64,000 nucleotides of DNA from NCBI GenBank assembly GCA_021773635.1, contig JAJFJV010000017.1:186001-250000 (forward strand), in the 5' to 3' direction. Every line of letters starts with the position of its first letter. Positions within the stretch are counted from its first letter, which is position 1. This document shows positions 8,491-17,312 of this stretch, piece after piece. The position numbers and the translations under genes are program-made. The DNA comes from Gammaproteobacteria bacterium. Its GTDB lineage: Bacteria > Pseudomonadota > Gammaproteobacteria > HK1. The notes below the pieces were generated by a model that saw only the letters and a list, made by a program, of their open reading frames with translations, was not told the origin of the DNA and made no database searches.

Positions 8491-9030
8491 TTAGTGGCGT
8501 TTGCGTTTGCGCTTCTTTTTCTGTGATTGCCCTTTCGATGGCGTCACCATCGCGGGGCGCCTTCGGCGTCGACCGAAGATTGCCCAGCCACCGCCAAGTA
8601 TTGCCAGTACGAGAGCCGCATAGCCCCAAACCGGAAAGCCACCCTTGTCGAGTTTCGCCTCGACCAGCTGGTCGCCGATGAAATTCACGTAATGGCGCCT
8701 TTCAGTGTGCTCATCGCCCACCTTGAACGCGACGCGCAAGCTGACCTCATTCGACCCTGCGCTGACCCGCAGGCGCTGGCCAAAATTCTCGTCGTGCAGA
8801 TGCATTTTGATACTGTAAAAGCCATCCTCATCGGTCGTCGCGGATCCGCTAACCGACCCGACCCCGACCAGCACCTGCCGTCCCGCGAGCGGCTGTTTAC
8901 CGGCATCCAGCACATAGCCGCGCACCGTATAACGATGGTTGGCTTCGTGTTCAGCCCGCGCTGCGCCAGACCAGGCCAGCAACATCAGCACAATCCACAC
9001 CAGCGAAATATTTTTTTTGCCGACAGACAT
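8491..9030 (-). CDS. Periplasmic carboxypeptidase-regulatory-like domain protein with C-terminal anchor
   Basis: A 179-residue protein. ATG 9030 is chosen because a good ribosome site (caggagag) precedes it and a signal peptide starts there (MSVGKKNISLVWIVLMLLAW, ending AARA). Residues 30-100 form a beta-sandwich of the carboxypeptidase regulatory type: YTVRGYVLDAGKQPLAGRQV, then TTDEDGFYSIKM. A membrane helix (VWGYAALVLAILGGGWAIF, about 135-155) and a very basic tail rich in Lys and Arg follow. It is probably anchored in the inner membrane with the sandwich domain in the periplasm. The substrate is unknown. A similarly built protein ends the nap operon at 40578. Confidence 0.7.
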   Translation of the reverse strand: MSVGKKNISLVWIVLMLLAWSGAARAEHEANHRYTVRGYVLDAGKQPLAGRQVLVGVGSVSGSATTDEDGFYSIKMHLHDENFGQRLRVSAGSNEVSLRVAFKVGDEHTERRHYVNFIGDQLVEAKLDKGGFPVWGYAALVLAILGGGWAIFGRRRRRPAMVTPSKGQSQKKKRKRKRH

Positions 9031-9098
9031 GAATTTCTCTCCTGTTTGATTCTCGCGCAACGAAAAACCGGGGGTCACTTTTCAGCCACTCCCCTAAT

Positions 9099-10823
9099 CT
9101 ACGCACCCGCAATATGCTCAATTAGTAGCTGTGGGCTGCGAATGCCACGGAAATCATTGATGTCGAGACGATAGGCGAGATGCAGACGGTTATCCTTCGT
9201 TTCCGGCGCCTCGACACCGGCCTGAAAACAAATGGCGTCAATCTCCCGGGAACTCCCGGGCTGGCGCAGCTTGAGCTTCAAATAACCATTTCCCACGATG
9301 CGCTTCGATACTGCCTCGAACACACCATCGAATACGGGCTCGGGGAAACCCTGGCCCCAGGGACCGCCGGTACGCAGGTGCTCGGCAAGTTCGAGGCCAA
9401 TATCCCCCCCGTCCAGACCTCCATCACTCCAGATGACGCTTCCCGCTGGTTCCGGTCCCAGCCCCTGCTCCACCTCCGCTTCAAAAGCCGCCTGAAAGGC
9501 CTCCAGATTGGACTGCTTCAGGCTAAGACCCGCTGCCATGGCGTGACCGCCAAAGCGCCCCAGCATCCCGGGATGACGGGTCGAAATATTACTGAGCGCA
9601 TCGCGCACATGAAAACCCTTTACCGAGCGCGCCGAACCCCGCAGCTCGCCCGCATCACTGGTGGCGAAGGCCACCACCGGCCGGTGATAACGATCCTTCA
9701 GTCGAGAGGCCAGGATACCGACCACGCCCTGATGCCAGCTTTCATCAAAAATGCACAGTCCCGCCGGCAAGCTTCCGCCATCCAGATTGAGGGACTCCAG
9801 TTGCACCAGCGCATCTTCCTGCATGTCGCGCTCGATCTGGCGCCGCTCCCTGTTCAATTGGTCCAGAGTGCGAGCTGCTTTCAACGCCTCAGCATCGCTG
9901 TCGACCAGCAGGCACTCCACCCCCAGCGCCATATCCTCCAATCTACCGGCAGCATTGAGACGCGGGCCAACGGCAAAACCAAGATCCGAGGCCACCACCT
10001 GTGACTGATGACGCCCGCTCAATTTGAGCAGCGCGCGTATACCCGGCTGACAGTGGTCGGCACGAATTCGCCGCAGCCCCTGGGAAACCAGCAGACGGTT
10101 GTTGTAATCCAGCGGCACTACATCAGCCACGGTACCCAACGCCACCAGATCCAGTAACTGCGCCAGATTGGGCTCGCCTTCGCGAGAGGCAAACCAGTCC
10201 TGTTCCCGCAGGTGCGCACGTAGCGCCATAAGCAGGTAGAAGGCCACCCCGACCCCGGCCAGATGCTTGCTGGGAAAGGGATCTCCCGGCAGGTTGGGAT
10301 TGACGATGGCATCGGCGTCGGGAAGCTCGTCGCCTGGCAGGTGGTGATCGGTCACCAGCACCTTTATTCCCGCCGCGTGCGCCGCCTCTACCCCGGTATT
10401 GCTCGTGATGCCGTTGTCCACGGTGATGATGAGTTGCGGATCCCGGTCCCGCGCCAGTGCGACTACCTCCGGTGTGAGGCCGTAGCCGGTCTTGAAGCGA
10501 TTCGGCATCAGATAGTTTGCATAGTCAGCCCCCAACAGGCGCAAACCCCGTAACATGACCGCACAACCGGTGGCCCCGTCTGCATCAAAATCTGCGACCA
10601 CAAGAATTCTCCAGTCTTCGGTCAGCGCCTTGGCCAGCAGTTCCGTCGCCCGCTCGATACCCCCGAGTAGTTCAAAGGACAGCAGGCGATCCAGCGAGTA
10701 ACTCAGTTCCTGCCCGGACTCCAGCCCACGGGCGGCATAGACCCGCGCCAGTACCGGATGGATATCCGAAGGGAACTGCCCACTGTCGGTCGTCGGCCGG
10801 CGACGAATCTCCGTGGCATTCAT
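9099..10823 (-). CDS. recJ: Single-stranded-DNA-specific exonuclease RecJ
   Basis: RecJ degrades single-stranded DNA 5' to 3' in recombination, mismatch and base-excision repair. The 574-residue protein has normal length. The DHH phosphoesterase motifs are VVADFDADGATG (Asp residues near 78-82) and VTDHHLPGDE (DHH at 159-161). DHHA1 motifs RLNAAGRL and GRFGGHAMAAGLSL lie further on, and an OB domain forms the C-terminus. Its start overlaps the stop of the upstream RpfE-like gene by 4 bp, suggesting translational coupling, a common recJ arrangement in gammaproteobacteria. Confidence 0.97.
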   Translation of the reverse strand: MNATEIRRRPTTDSGQFPSDIHPVLARVYAARGLESGQELSYSLDRLLSFELLGGIERATELLAKALTEDWRILVVADFDADGATGCAVMLRGLRLLGADYANYLMPNRFKTGYGLTPEVVALARDRDPQLIITVDNGITSNTGVEAAHAAGIKVLVTDHHLPGDELPDADAIVNPNLPGDPFPSKHLAGVGVAFYLLMALRAHLREQDWFASREGEPNLAQLLDLVALGTVADVVPLDYNNRLLVSQGLRRIRADHCQPGIRALLKLSGRHQSQVVASDLGFAVGPRLNAAGRLEDMALGVECLLVDSDAEALKAARTLDQLNRERRQIERDMQEDALVQLESLNLDGGSLPAGLCIFDESWHQGVVGILASRLKDRYHRPVVAFATSDAGELRGSARSVKGFHVRDALSNISTRHPGMLGRFGGHAMAAGLSLKQSNLEAFQAAFEAEVEQGLGPEPAGSVIWSDGGLDGGDIGLELAEHLRTGGPWGQGFPEPVFDGVFEAVSKRIVGNGYLKLKLRQPGSSREIDAICFQAGVEAPETKDNRLHLAYRLDINDFRGIRSPQLLIEHIAGA

Positions 10824-11878
10824 AAAGCAGCTGTCCGTTTCAGCCAGTCACTTAGCGGTCTTTTGCGGCGCCACCAACCATAGGCGCGTCCCGACCTCCA
10901 TTCAAAGCGCTGGCCACAACCGGTCAGCAGCTGCAGGCCCGCCAGATGGCCCATCCGCAAAGCCTGATGCAAGGGCTGAAACCAGTCTGTTTCCAAGGCT
11001 TCCAGGCGGGTACGCCAGCCTTCCACGTCACCTGCCCGAACCTGCACATAAGCGGCATCGGCAGCCATGAGGCAACGTTCACTTCCCTGTGTCTCCTGCA
11101 GCCAGGCATCGGCGTTTGGAGGCAGATCAACCGCCGGAACACCGCCAAAAGCAGCCAGCGCGGGCAATAAGTCTTCATTGGACCAAACACGATCCCAGGG
11201 AGCCGTCACTGCGGCGGGATGCACACCACCTCCCCAGAGCCACAGACCATTGATGGCCGGCAGCCCTTGTGCCTCCCGGGCCGCATTAACCGGGCTCTGG
11301 TAAAGCACCATCTGTACCTCGTTCAGCCAGGCCCGCCAGCGCCCGCCGTCGGGCCCTCTCGGCAGGCTGGCGTCGAGGTCACCGCCAATGGCCTGGTGCG
11401 GGGGATGGGTTTCCATCTCAGGGGCTTCGTTGAGCCCCAGATACCAGCGCCGGGGATGAAGATTTTCGAGCCGCGGGCCCGCATCACCAAAGTGGGCATT
11501 AAGCTCCGCGCACAGGGCCTCGGATTCGTGCCGGGAGATGGTAACTTCCGCGGGATCAAGCAAACGCAGGGTGGCCATATCGGCCTGCAGATAAACCGGA
11601 TCGGCGCGCAAATAATAGCGCTCATCCACCACACCCCCGTCGAGCTCCCGACTCAAAGGTGCAACGGGCGCACCGCCATCGGGAAGCGGAAGGTCAAAAC
11701 AGGAGAAGGCCATGTCTTCTGGCCATGGATGATCCCGGAGATCATCAACCCGCCGGGCACGGCCCAGCAAGGCCTCCAGTGCCGGCAGCTTCAATCTCTC
11801 GCAAAGGGCATCCATATCCACCCGCCGCCAGGGGCCAAGCAGCCCCGGCAGCAGCAGGGTGAGGGTTGGGGGTGCCAC
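10820..11878 (-). CDS. RpfE-type/phosphoglycerate-mutase-like conserved protein
   Basis: A 352-residue cytosolic protein. Features match the conserved gammaproteobacterial family often annotated as regulatory protein RpfE or cofactor-independent phosphoglycerate mutase-like: an N-terminal TLLLPGLLGP, a central NEVQMVLYQSPVNAAREAQG, then GLWLWGGG and WSNEDLLPALA. The real role of the family is unclear and no catalytic motif can be assigned. It lies directly upstream of recJ with a 4-bp overlap, the usual neighbourhood for this family. The downstream coupling suggests shared expression rather than proven function in repair. Confidence 0.75.
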   Translation of the reverse strand: MAPPTLTLLLPGLLGPWRRVDMDALCERLKLPALEALLGRARRVDDLRDHPWPEDMAFSCFDLPLPDGGAPVAPLSRELDGGVVDERYYLRADPVYLQADMATLRLLDPAEVTISRHESEALCAELNAHFGDAGPRLENLHPRRWYLGLNEAPEMETHPPHQAIGGDLDASLPRGPDGGRWRAWLNEVQMVLYQSPVNAAREAQGLPAINGLWLWGGGVHPAAVTAPWDRVWSNEDLLPALAAFGGVPAVDLPPNADAWLQETQGSERCLMAADAAYVQVRAGDVEGWRTRLEALETDWFQPLHQALRMGHLAGLQLLTGCGQRFEWRSGRAYGWWRRKRPLSDWLKRTAAL

Positions 11879-11896
11879 GAAGTGCCAGGAAGAATC

Positions 11897-12976
11897 CTAG
11901 CCCTTCAGGTTATCCAGAATCACCGTACGCACGGCATCCAGCTCGGCGCTGACGGTACGTAACGGCTCGGCGCTCTGCTTGATGGCAATATCCGGGTCCT
12001 TGAGGCCATGGCCGGTGAGGGTGCAAGTAACGGTACTGCCCTTGGGGATCTTTCCCGAGGCAATATCACGCAACGCACCAGCGATGGAAATGGCCGAGGC
12101 CGGCTCACAGAATACGCCCTCGCTGACGGCAAGGAGTTTCTGAGCAGCGAGGATCTGTTCATCGCTGAATTCGTCGAACCAGCCACCGGATTCATCGTGC
12201 GCCTTCCAGGCCTTGTCCCAGGACTGGGGATTACCAATACGGATAGCCGTAGCGACGGTCTCCGGATTTTTCACTGGATGGCCGCGCAGGAAGGGGGCTG
12301 AGCCCGCCGCCTGGTAGGCGCACATGGGCGGTCGGCTAGAACGACCCTCGGCATGATATTCGCTGTAGCCTAACCAGTAGGCACTGATATTGCCGGCATT
12401 GCCCAGCGGCAGGCAGTGATAGTCGGGGGCGCTACCCAGCTCATCCACAATTTCAAAGGCAGCGGTCTTCTGCCCCTGCAAACGGTATGGGTTGATGGAG
12501 TTGACGATGGTCACCGGCGCGTCCTCAGCCACCTGCTTCACGAGTTCCATGCCCTCATCAAAGTTGCCGCTAATCTGGATGACTACAGCGCCGTGCATCA
12601 TCGCCTGGGCGAGCTTGCCCAGCGCGATCTTGCCCTCGGGAATGAGCACAAAGGCGGTAATACCGGCACGCGCAGCGTAGGCTGCTGCCGCGGCTGAAGT
12701 ATTGCCGGTAGACGCACAGATGATGGCGCGACTGCCTTCTTCCACCGCGCGGGTTACCGCCACGGTCATGCCACGATCCTTAAAGGAACCGGTAGGATTG
12801 AGGCCCTCAAATTTGGCGTAGATTTCACAGCCCTTGCCATGCTCTTTGGAGATGCGGTCGAGGCGAATCAGGGGAGTGTTGCCCTCGCCAAGACAGACCG
12901 CCGGGGTGGAGGCCTTGAGCGGCAGGCGGTCACGGTAACGATCGATGAGTCCGGTGTAGCGTTTTTGTTCAGACAT
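11897..12976 (-). CDS. thrC: Threonine synthase
   Basis: ThrC converts O-phosphohomoserine to threonine with pyridoxal phosphate. It is the short form (359 residues). The PLP lysine lies in [17 protein letters not shown] (near residue 65), followed by [20 protein letters not shown] and the glycine-rich phosphate loop [18 protein letters not shown] 12976 ([19 protein letters not shown]) is chosen, because the longer frame to 13024 adds residues without homology. It lies downstream of hom on the same strand, but 170 bp of palindromic repeat separates the two. Confidence 0.97.
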   Translation of the reverse strand: MSEQKRYTGLIDRYRDRLPLKASTPAVCLGEGNTPLIRLDRISKEHGKGCEIYAKFEGLNPTGSFKDRGMTVAVTRAVEEGSRAIICASTGNTSAAAAAYAARAGITAFVLIPEGKIALGKLAQAMMHGAVVIQISGNFDEGMELVKQVAEDAPVTIVNSINPYRLQGQKTAAFEIVDELGSAPDYHCLPLGNAGNISAYWLGYSEYHAEGRSSRPPMCAYQAAGSAPFLRGHPVKNPETVATAIRIGNPQSWDKAWKAHDESGGWFDEFSDEQILAAQKLLAVSEGVFCEPASAISIAGALRDIASGKIPKGSTVTCTLTGHGLKDPDIAIKQSAEPLRTVSAELDAVRTVILDNLKG

Positions 12977-13049
12977 GTGTTTATCCAGTTGTCGTTGGGA
13001 TACGAGCACGGCCCTACGCGGCATCGCTACTGTCCCGTTAACGAATATC

Positions 13050-13136
13050 CGTCATACCGGGCTTGACCCGGTATCCAGTTGAGCGGTTCAAAAAAGCCTG
13101 GATTCCGGCTCAGTAAAAAAACGCTGTCCGGAATGA
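13050..13136. repeat. Two palindromic repeats between hom and thrC
   Basis: The first is cgtcataccgggcttgaccc with ggtatccag, stem ACCGGG/CCCGGT. The second starts cctggattccggctcag and ends ctgtccggaatgacg. Both are of the ATTCCGG-xx-CCGGAAT type, common as intergenic palindromes in proteobacteria and related to those at 5618, 26512 and 43465. They could stabilise or terminate the hom transcript. Confidence 0.6.
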
Positions 13137-13146
13137 CGAAACTTTT

Positions 13147-14463
13147 TTAATTAGCGTCGAGGTGCTCCACCCTTATCCGGGTAACAGCGCCCTGGATACC
13201 TTCCAGGGTTTCGATCCGGCTAATCGCCTCGTTCATTTCCCCCTCGCGTACGCGGTGCGTAAGGAGAATGAGGGGCACATGCTCCGCACCCGCCGCGGGT
13301 TCTTTCTGCACTACCGCCTCAATACTGATACCACGCTCACCGAGTATGTGCGCCACCTCGGCCAATACCCCGGGGCGGTCGGCGGCTGCCATGCGCAGGT
13401 AATAGGCGGTCTCCACATCCTCCATAGCCAGCACTGGAACCTCGGAAATGGCATCAGGCTGGAAGGCAAGATGCGGTACCCGGGCCTCTGGATCAGCGGT
13501 GAGGGTGCGAACCACATCCACCAGATCGGCAACCACCGCCGAGGCGGTGGCATCGGCGCCGGCGCCGGCACCGTAATACAGCGTCGGTCCCGCGGCATCA
13601 CCCTGCACCAGCACCGCGTTCATTACCCCGTCCACATTGGCGAGCAAACGGCGTTCCGGGATGAAGGTGGGGTGCACCCTGAGTTCCACACCGCCGCTGG
13701 CGCGGCGCGCGATACCCAGATGCTTGATGCGATAGCCCAGTTCCTCCGCGTAATTGATGTCCTCGGAGGTGACTTTGGAGATCCCCTCCACGTAGACCTT
13801 GTCAAAACGCAACGGTTTGCCGAAGGCGATGGCACCCAGGATGGTGAGTTTGTGGGCCGCGTCGATACCCTCCACGTCGAAGGTGGGATCGGCCTCGGCA
13901 TAACCCAGTTTCTGTGCCTCGGCCAGCACGTCGGCAAAGTCCCGGCCCTTGTCGCGCATCTCGGAGAGAATGAAGTTGCCGGTGCCATTGATGATGCCCG
14001 CCAGCCACTCGATACGGTTGCCCGCCAGACCCTCACGTATAGCCTTGATAATGGGGATACCACCCGCCACCGCGGCCTCGAAGGCCACCATCACACCGCG
14101 CTCTTGGGCAGCGGCAAAAATCTCGTTTCCGTGCAACGCAATCAGCGCCTTGTTGGCGGTGACCACATGCTTGCCATTGGCAATCGCGGCCAGCACCAGC
14201 TCCCGCGCCTTGTCGGTACCGCCAATCAACTCCACGACGATATCGATGTCGGGATTGCTGACCACATCCTCCGAGCGCTGCGTCAAGGCGATGCCCTCGG
14301 TGGAACAGATACGTGCCTTGCCGAGATCCCGCGCACTGGCCTGCACCACCTCCAGCGCACGCCCGGCACGCCGGGTGATTTCCGCGGCATTGCGCTCCAG
14401 CACATTCACCGTGCCGCCACCTACCGTTCCCAGGCCTAGCAGACCAATTTTTACCGGCTTCAC
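13147..14463 (-). CDS. hom: Homoserine dehydrogenase
   Basis: Hom reduces aspartate semialdehyde to homoserine with NAD(P)H, at the branch point to threonine and methionine. The 438-residue protein begins with the nucleotide-binding GLLGLGTVGGGTVNVL. The catalytic domain follows, with the NGTGNFILSEM and YAEADPTFDVEGIDAAHK motifs near residues 170-215. A C-terminal ACT domain (YYLRMAAADRPGVLAEVAHIL, near 355-375) gives allosteric control. It is 32 bp downstream of alaC and upstream of thrC, the usual alaC-hom-thrC order. Confidence 0.97.
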   Translation of the reverse strand: MKPVKIGLLGLGTVGGGTVNVLERNAAEITRRAGRALEVVQASARDLGKARICSTEGIALTQRSEDVVSNPDIDIVVELIGGTDKARELVLAAIANGKHVVTANKALIALHGNEIFAAAQERGVMVAFEAAVAGGIPIIKAIREGLAGNRIEWLAGIINGTGNFILSEMRDKGRDFADVLAEAQKLGYAEADPTFDVEGIDAAHKLTILGAIAFGKPLRFDKVYVEGISKVTSEDINYAEELGYRIKHLGIARRASGGVELRVHPTFIPERRLLANVDGVMNAVLVQGDAAGPTLYYGAGAGADATASAVVADLVDVVRTLTADPEARVPHLAFQPDAISEVPVLAMEDVETAYYLRMAAADRPGVLAEVAHILGERGISIEAVVQKEPAAGAEHVPLILLTHRVREGEMNEAISRIETLEGIQGAVTRIRVEHLDAN

Positions 14464-14495
14464 AAAAACTCCTTCAACATAAAGTTGCCGTACAA

Positions 14496-15674
14496 CTAAC
14501 CTTCCTGAAACATCTTCTTCACCCCGCGTATCGCCTGCCGGGTACGTTGCTCATTTTCGATCAGGGCAAAGCGCACGTGATCGTCACCAAATTCGCCAAA
14601 ACCGACCCCCGGCGATACCGCGATACCGGCCTTATTGAGTAGCAATTTAGTGAATTCCAGAGAATCCAGGTGCTGGTATTGCTCCGGGATCTTGGCCCAC
14701 ACGAACATCGTACCGAGGGGCTTCTCCACCGGCCATCCTGCGGCATTAAGCCCGTCGCAGAGGATGTCCCGGCGCAACTGATAGGTATCGCGGATCTCGG
14801 CCACGCAGTCCTGCGGGCCTTCCAGCGCGGTGACCGCGGCTACCTGTATGGGCGTGTAGATACCGTAATCCAGATAGGACTTCATCTTGGCCAGCGCCCC
14901 CACCAGGATCGGATTACCCACCATGAAACCGACGCGCCAACCGGGCATGTTGTAGCTCTTGGAAAGCGAGAAGCATTCCACTGCCACATCCTTGGCGCCG
15001 GGCACCTGCAGTATCGAAGGCGCCTCATAACCATCAAAGCAAAGATCAGCATAGGCAATGTCCTGAATCACCCAGATCTTGTGCTCGCGTGCCACATCGA
15101 CCACTTTTTGGAAAAAATCGAGATCGACACACTGCCCGGTGGGATTTGCCGGGAAATTGATCACCAGCATCTTGGGCCGCGGCCAGCAGGCCTTGATGGA
15201 TTTCAGCAATTCCTCAAAGAAATCTTTCCCCGGCACCAAAGGTACGTGGCGAATATCCGCCCCGGAGATAACAAAGCCCCAGGGATGAATCGGATAGGCC
15301 GGATTGGGCACCAGCACCACGTCACCCGGCCCCACGGTAGCCAGCGCCAGATGGGCCAGGCCCTCCTTGGAACCAATGCTGACAATGGCCTCGCTCTCGG
15401 GGTCTAGGTCCACATCAAAGCGCCGCTTGTACCAGTTGCATATGGCCTGACGCAGGCGCGGTATCCCCTTCGACATGGAATAGCGATGCGTGTCCGGACG
15501 GCGCGCCACTTCCACCAGTTTCTCGACGATATGTGGCGGCGTCGGCCGTTCCGGGTTTCCCATGCCGAAATCGATAATGTCTTCACCACGCGCCCGTGCC
15601 TCTGCCTTCAGCTCATTGACGATGGCAAAAACGTAGGGAGGCAGGCGTTTTATTCTGGGAAAATCGGTATTCAC
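14496..15674 (-). CDS. alaC: Alanine-synthesising aminotransferase, class I/II (AlaC type)
   Basis: A PLP aminotransferase that makes alanine from pyruvate and glutamate. The protein has the AlaC N-terminus ([19 protein letters not shown], then [11 protein letters not shown]). The PLP lysine lies in [15 protein letters not shown], and the cofactor-contacting NFPANPTGQ and [11 protein letters not shown] are present. A longer open frame extends to 15827 but is not family-like, so GTG 15674 is chosen (392 residues). No strong ribosome site precedes it, so the start is uncertain. It is transcribed with hom. AlaC rather than another class I aminotransferase is inferred from the N-terminus and gene order. 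Confidence 0.88.
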   Translation of the reverse strand: MNTDFPRIKRLPPYVFAIVNELKAEARARGEDIIDFGMGNPERPTPPHIVEKLVEVARRPDTHRYSMSKGIPRLRQAICNWYKRRFDVDLDPESEAIVSIGSKEGLAHLALATVGPGDVVLVPNPAYPIHPWGFVISGADIRHVPLVPGKDFFEELLKSIKACWPRPKMLVINFPANPTGQCVDLDFFQKVVDVAREHKIWVIQDIAYADLCFDGYEAPSILQVPGAKDVAVECFSLSKSYNMPGWRVGFMVGNPILVGALAKMKSYLDYGIYTPIQVAAVTALEGPQDCVAEIRDTYQLRRDILCDGLNAAGWPVEKPLGTMFVWAKIPEQYQHLDSLEFTKLLLNKAGIAVSPGVGFGEFGDDHVRFALIENEQRTRQAIRGVKKMFQEG

Positions 15675-15867
15675 GGGGCTGTGGCCAATCAAGGGACGGG
15701 GCTTTTGTTCCGGGCAGCCCCTTTCCGGTATGCAAGCGGGTGAACATACCCAATCCCCGGATGGCCTGTCAACGAAGGAAACCCACTCGGGGCTCCAGCT
15801 TGTACACACACAAAAACCGCGGGCCACCCCTCCTTTTCACGCCAATTGACATGGTATTCTCGCGCAA

Positions 15868-16299
15868 ATGCTTAAGCCGTCCACTGCAGCCGCCATCGTT
15901 GTGTCCCTCTCACTGATATTCCCGCTTCACGCGGCGGAATCTGCACGCACCCTTTCGGCCCCGGAATCGGCTTCCATCAGCATGCAGGCCACGCCGCTGG
16001 CACCGCCGGTGCCCCGGCCGGTGGCGCGTAATATCCCGGAGGAGACCTGGTCCCAACCCCGTAACGGTGAAACCTTTCTGCGTCTGCCCGCGGTGGCCGA
16101 TACGGTGCGCGACTATTTGCACGACCCCGAGCAACGCATATTGGTACGCCATCCGGGCACCGAAGAAGGTGAGTTGCAGGCCAGTGAATTGCGCGGCTGG
16201 TTGGTGGCACTGGGTATCAGCTCTACCCGCATCGCCCTGATTCCCGACCCGAAACACCGTGAAACGCTGGAACTGCGAGTAGCACCCCCCTCCCGATGA
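15868..16299 (+). CDS. Exported protein, unknown, upstream of a nitrilase-family gene
   Basis: A 143-residue protein with a signal peptide (MLKPSTAAAIVVSLSLIFPLHAA, cleavage near residue 23). A Pro/Ala-rich linker spans residues 30-60. The C-terminal 70 residues (ILVRHPGTEEGELQASELRGW, then GISSTRIALI) weakly resemble the end of an OmpA-like peptidoglycan-binding fold, but the key residues cannot be confirmed. Its stop overlaps the start of the next gene by 4 bp. I do not recognise a named family. Confidence 0.65.
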   Translation: MLKPSTAAAIVVSLSLIFPLHAAESARTLSAPESASISMQATPLAPPVPRPVARNIPEETWSQPRNGETFLRLPAVADTVRDYLHDPEQRILVRHPGTEEGELQASELRGWLVALGISSTRIALIPDPKHRETLELRVAPPSR

Positions 16300-17135
16300 G
16301 CAGCGCAAAACAGCCGGATCGGATAGCCAGCCTGCAGATGGTCTCCGGTGCAGACGTGAATGCTAACCTCGGTGCCGCCGCCGAATTGCTGGAACAGGCG
16401 GCCGCTGAAGGCGCCCGTCTGGCGGTATTGCCAGAAAACTTTGCCTTTATGGGGCAAGGTGAACAGGATGTTCTGGCTGTCCGTGAACTGGAGGGCTCGG
16501 GCCCTATTCAGGATTTTCTTGCCGAACAGGCCCAACGCCACGATCTCTGGATCGTCGCTGGCACCATTCCCCTGCTTTGCGACGAGGAAGAAAAAAGCCG
16601 CTCCGCCTGCCTGCTCTATAACGATAGCGGCCTGCAGGTGGCGCGCTACGACAAGATTCACCTCTTTGATGTCACCGTGCAGAGTGGCACGCTGGAGGAA
16701 TACCGCGAATCCCGCACTATTGATGGCGGCAACGAGGTGGTGGTGGTCGATACGCCGGTGGGACGCCTTGGGCTGGCCGTCTGTTACGATCTGCGCTTTC
16801 CGGAGCTGTTCCGGGCTCTGGCCAGCCGTGGAGCCGAACTTGTGGCCCTGCCCGCCGCCTTCACCGCGGTAACTGGTGCAGCCCACTGGAGCACCCTCAT
16901 TCGCGCCCGCGCCATTGAAAACCTTTGTTATCTCATCACTTCGGCCCAGGGCGGCCGCCACCCCAGCAGCCGCGAAACCTATGGCCACAGCATGATCGTG
17001 GATCCCTGGGGGGTAATACTCAGGGAACTGCGGGACGGCCAGGGCCTCATAAGCACTGAACTCGACCGGGAACAACAAGCGGCCACGCGCCGTGCCTTTC
17101 CCGTGCTGGACCATATACGACTGGAAATTCCATGA
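16296..17135 (+). CDS. Carbon-nitrogen hydrolase (Nit/deaminated-glutathione amidase type)
   Basis: A nitrilase-superfamily amidase of 279 residues. The catalytic triad is visible: Glu in LAVLPENFAFMG (near 47), Lys in YDKIHLFDV (near 118) and Cys in GLAVCYDLRFPELFR (near 160). The family includes Nit1/Nit2 enzymes, which repair deaminated glutathione or hydrolyse omega-amides; the exact substrate is an inference. It is translationally coupled to the exported protein upstream and lies before tldD, a conserved neighbourhood in gammaproteobacteria. The stop is followed directly by a full copy of the TIR repeat. Confidence 0.93.
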   Translation: MSSAKQPDRIASLQMVSGADVNANLGAAAELLEQAAAEGARLAVLPENFAFMGQGEQDVLAVRELEGSGPIQDFLAEQAQRHDLWIVAGTIPLLCDEEEKSRSACLLYNDSGLQVARYDKIHLFDVTVQSGTLEEYRESRTIDGGNEVVVVDTPVGRLGLAVCYDLRFPELFRALASRGAELVALPAAFTAVTGAAHWSTLIRARAIENLCYLITSAQGGRHPSSRETYGHSMIVDPWGVILRELRDGQGLISTELDREQQAATRRAFPVLDHIRLEIP

Positions 17136-17139
17136 CACA

Positions 17140-17301
17140 GGAACCTGCCGGATTTAGGCGCTCGTCGCGAGGGGAAGCCACTTTGAGACAGATTTTTTGG
17201 TCGTTTGAGGCCAATAGTCATCGCTATTAAACGAAAAGGACCGAGAAATATGGCCAAAATGGCTTTTCCGCAGCAGAGCAGTCCTGAGTCCGACAGGCTC
17301 C
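17140..17301 (+). mobile_element. TIR repeat copy 1 (MITE-like), between nit and tldD
   Basis: The left end is CCTGCCGGATTTAGG and the right end is CCTGAGTCCGACAGGCTCC; they are imperfect inverted repeats of each other. The inside holds the cgctcgtcgcg hairpin, the conserved tttgagacagattttttggt block, and aaaagga before an ATG at 17250. The element codes for no transposase. Its ATG is in frame with tldD. Confidence 0.85.
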
Positions 17302-17312
17302 TGCACAATCCC

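Noticed and set aside
9180-10004. A 274-codon plus-strand frame opposite recJ
   Set aside because: No motif or start context, and recJ is complete on the other strand.
13162-14439. A 425-codon open frame opposite hom
   Set aside because: It mirrors the GC-rich codon pattern of hom, has no protein motif and begins without a ribosome site; hom itself is certain.
15846-15851. TTGACA as a -35 box for the exported protein gene at 15868
   Set aside because: It lies only 22 bp before the ATG, leaving no room for a -10 element and transcription start.
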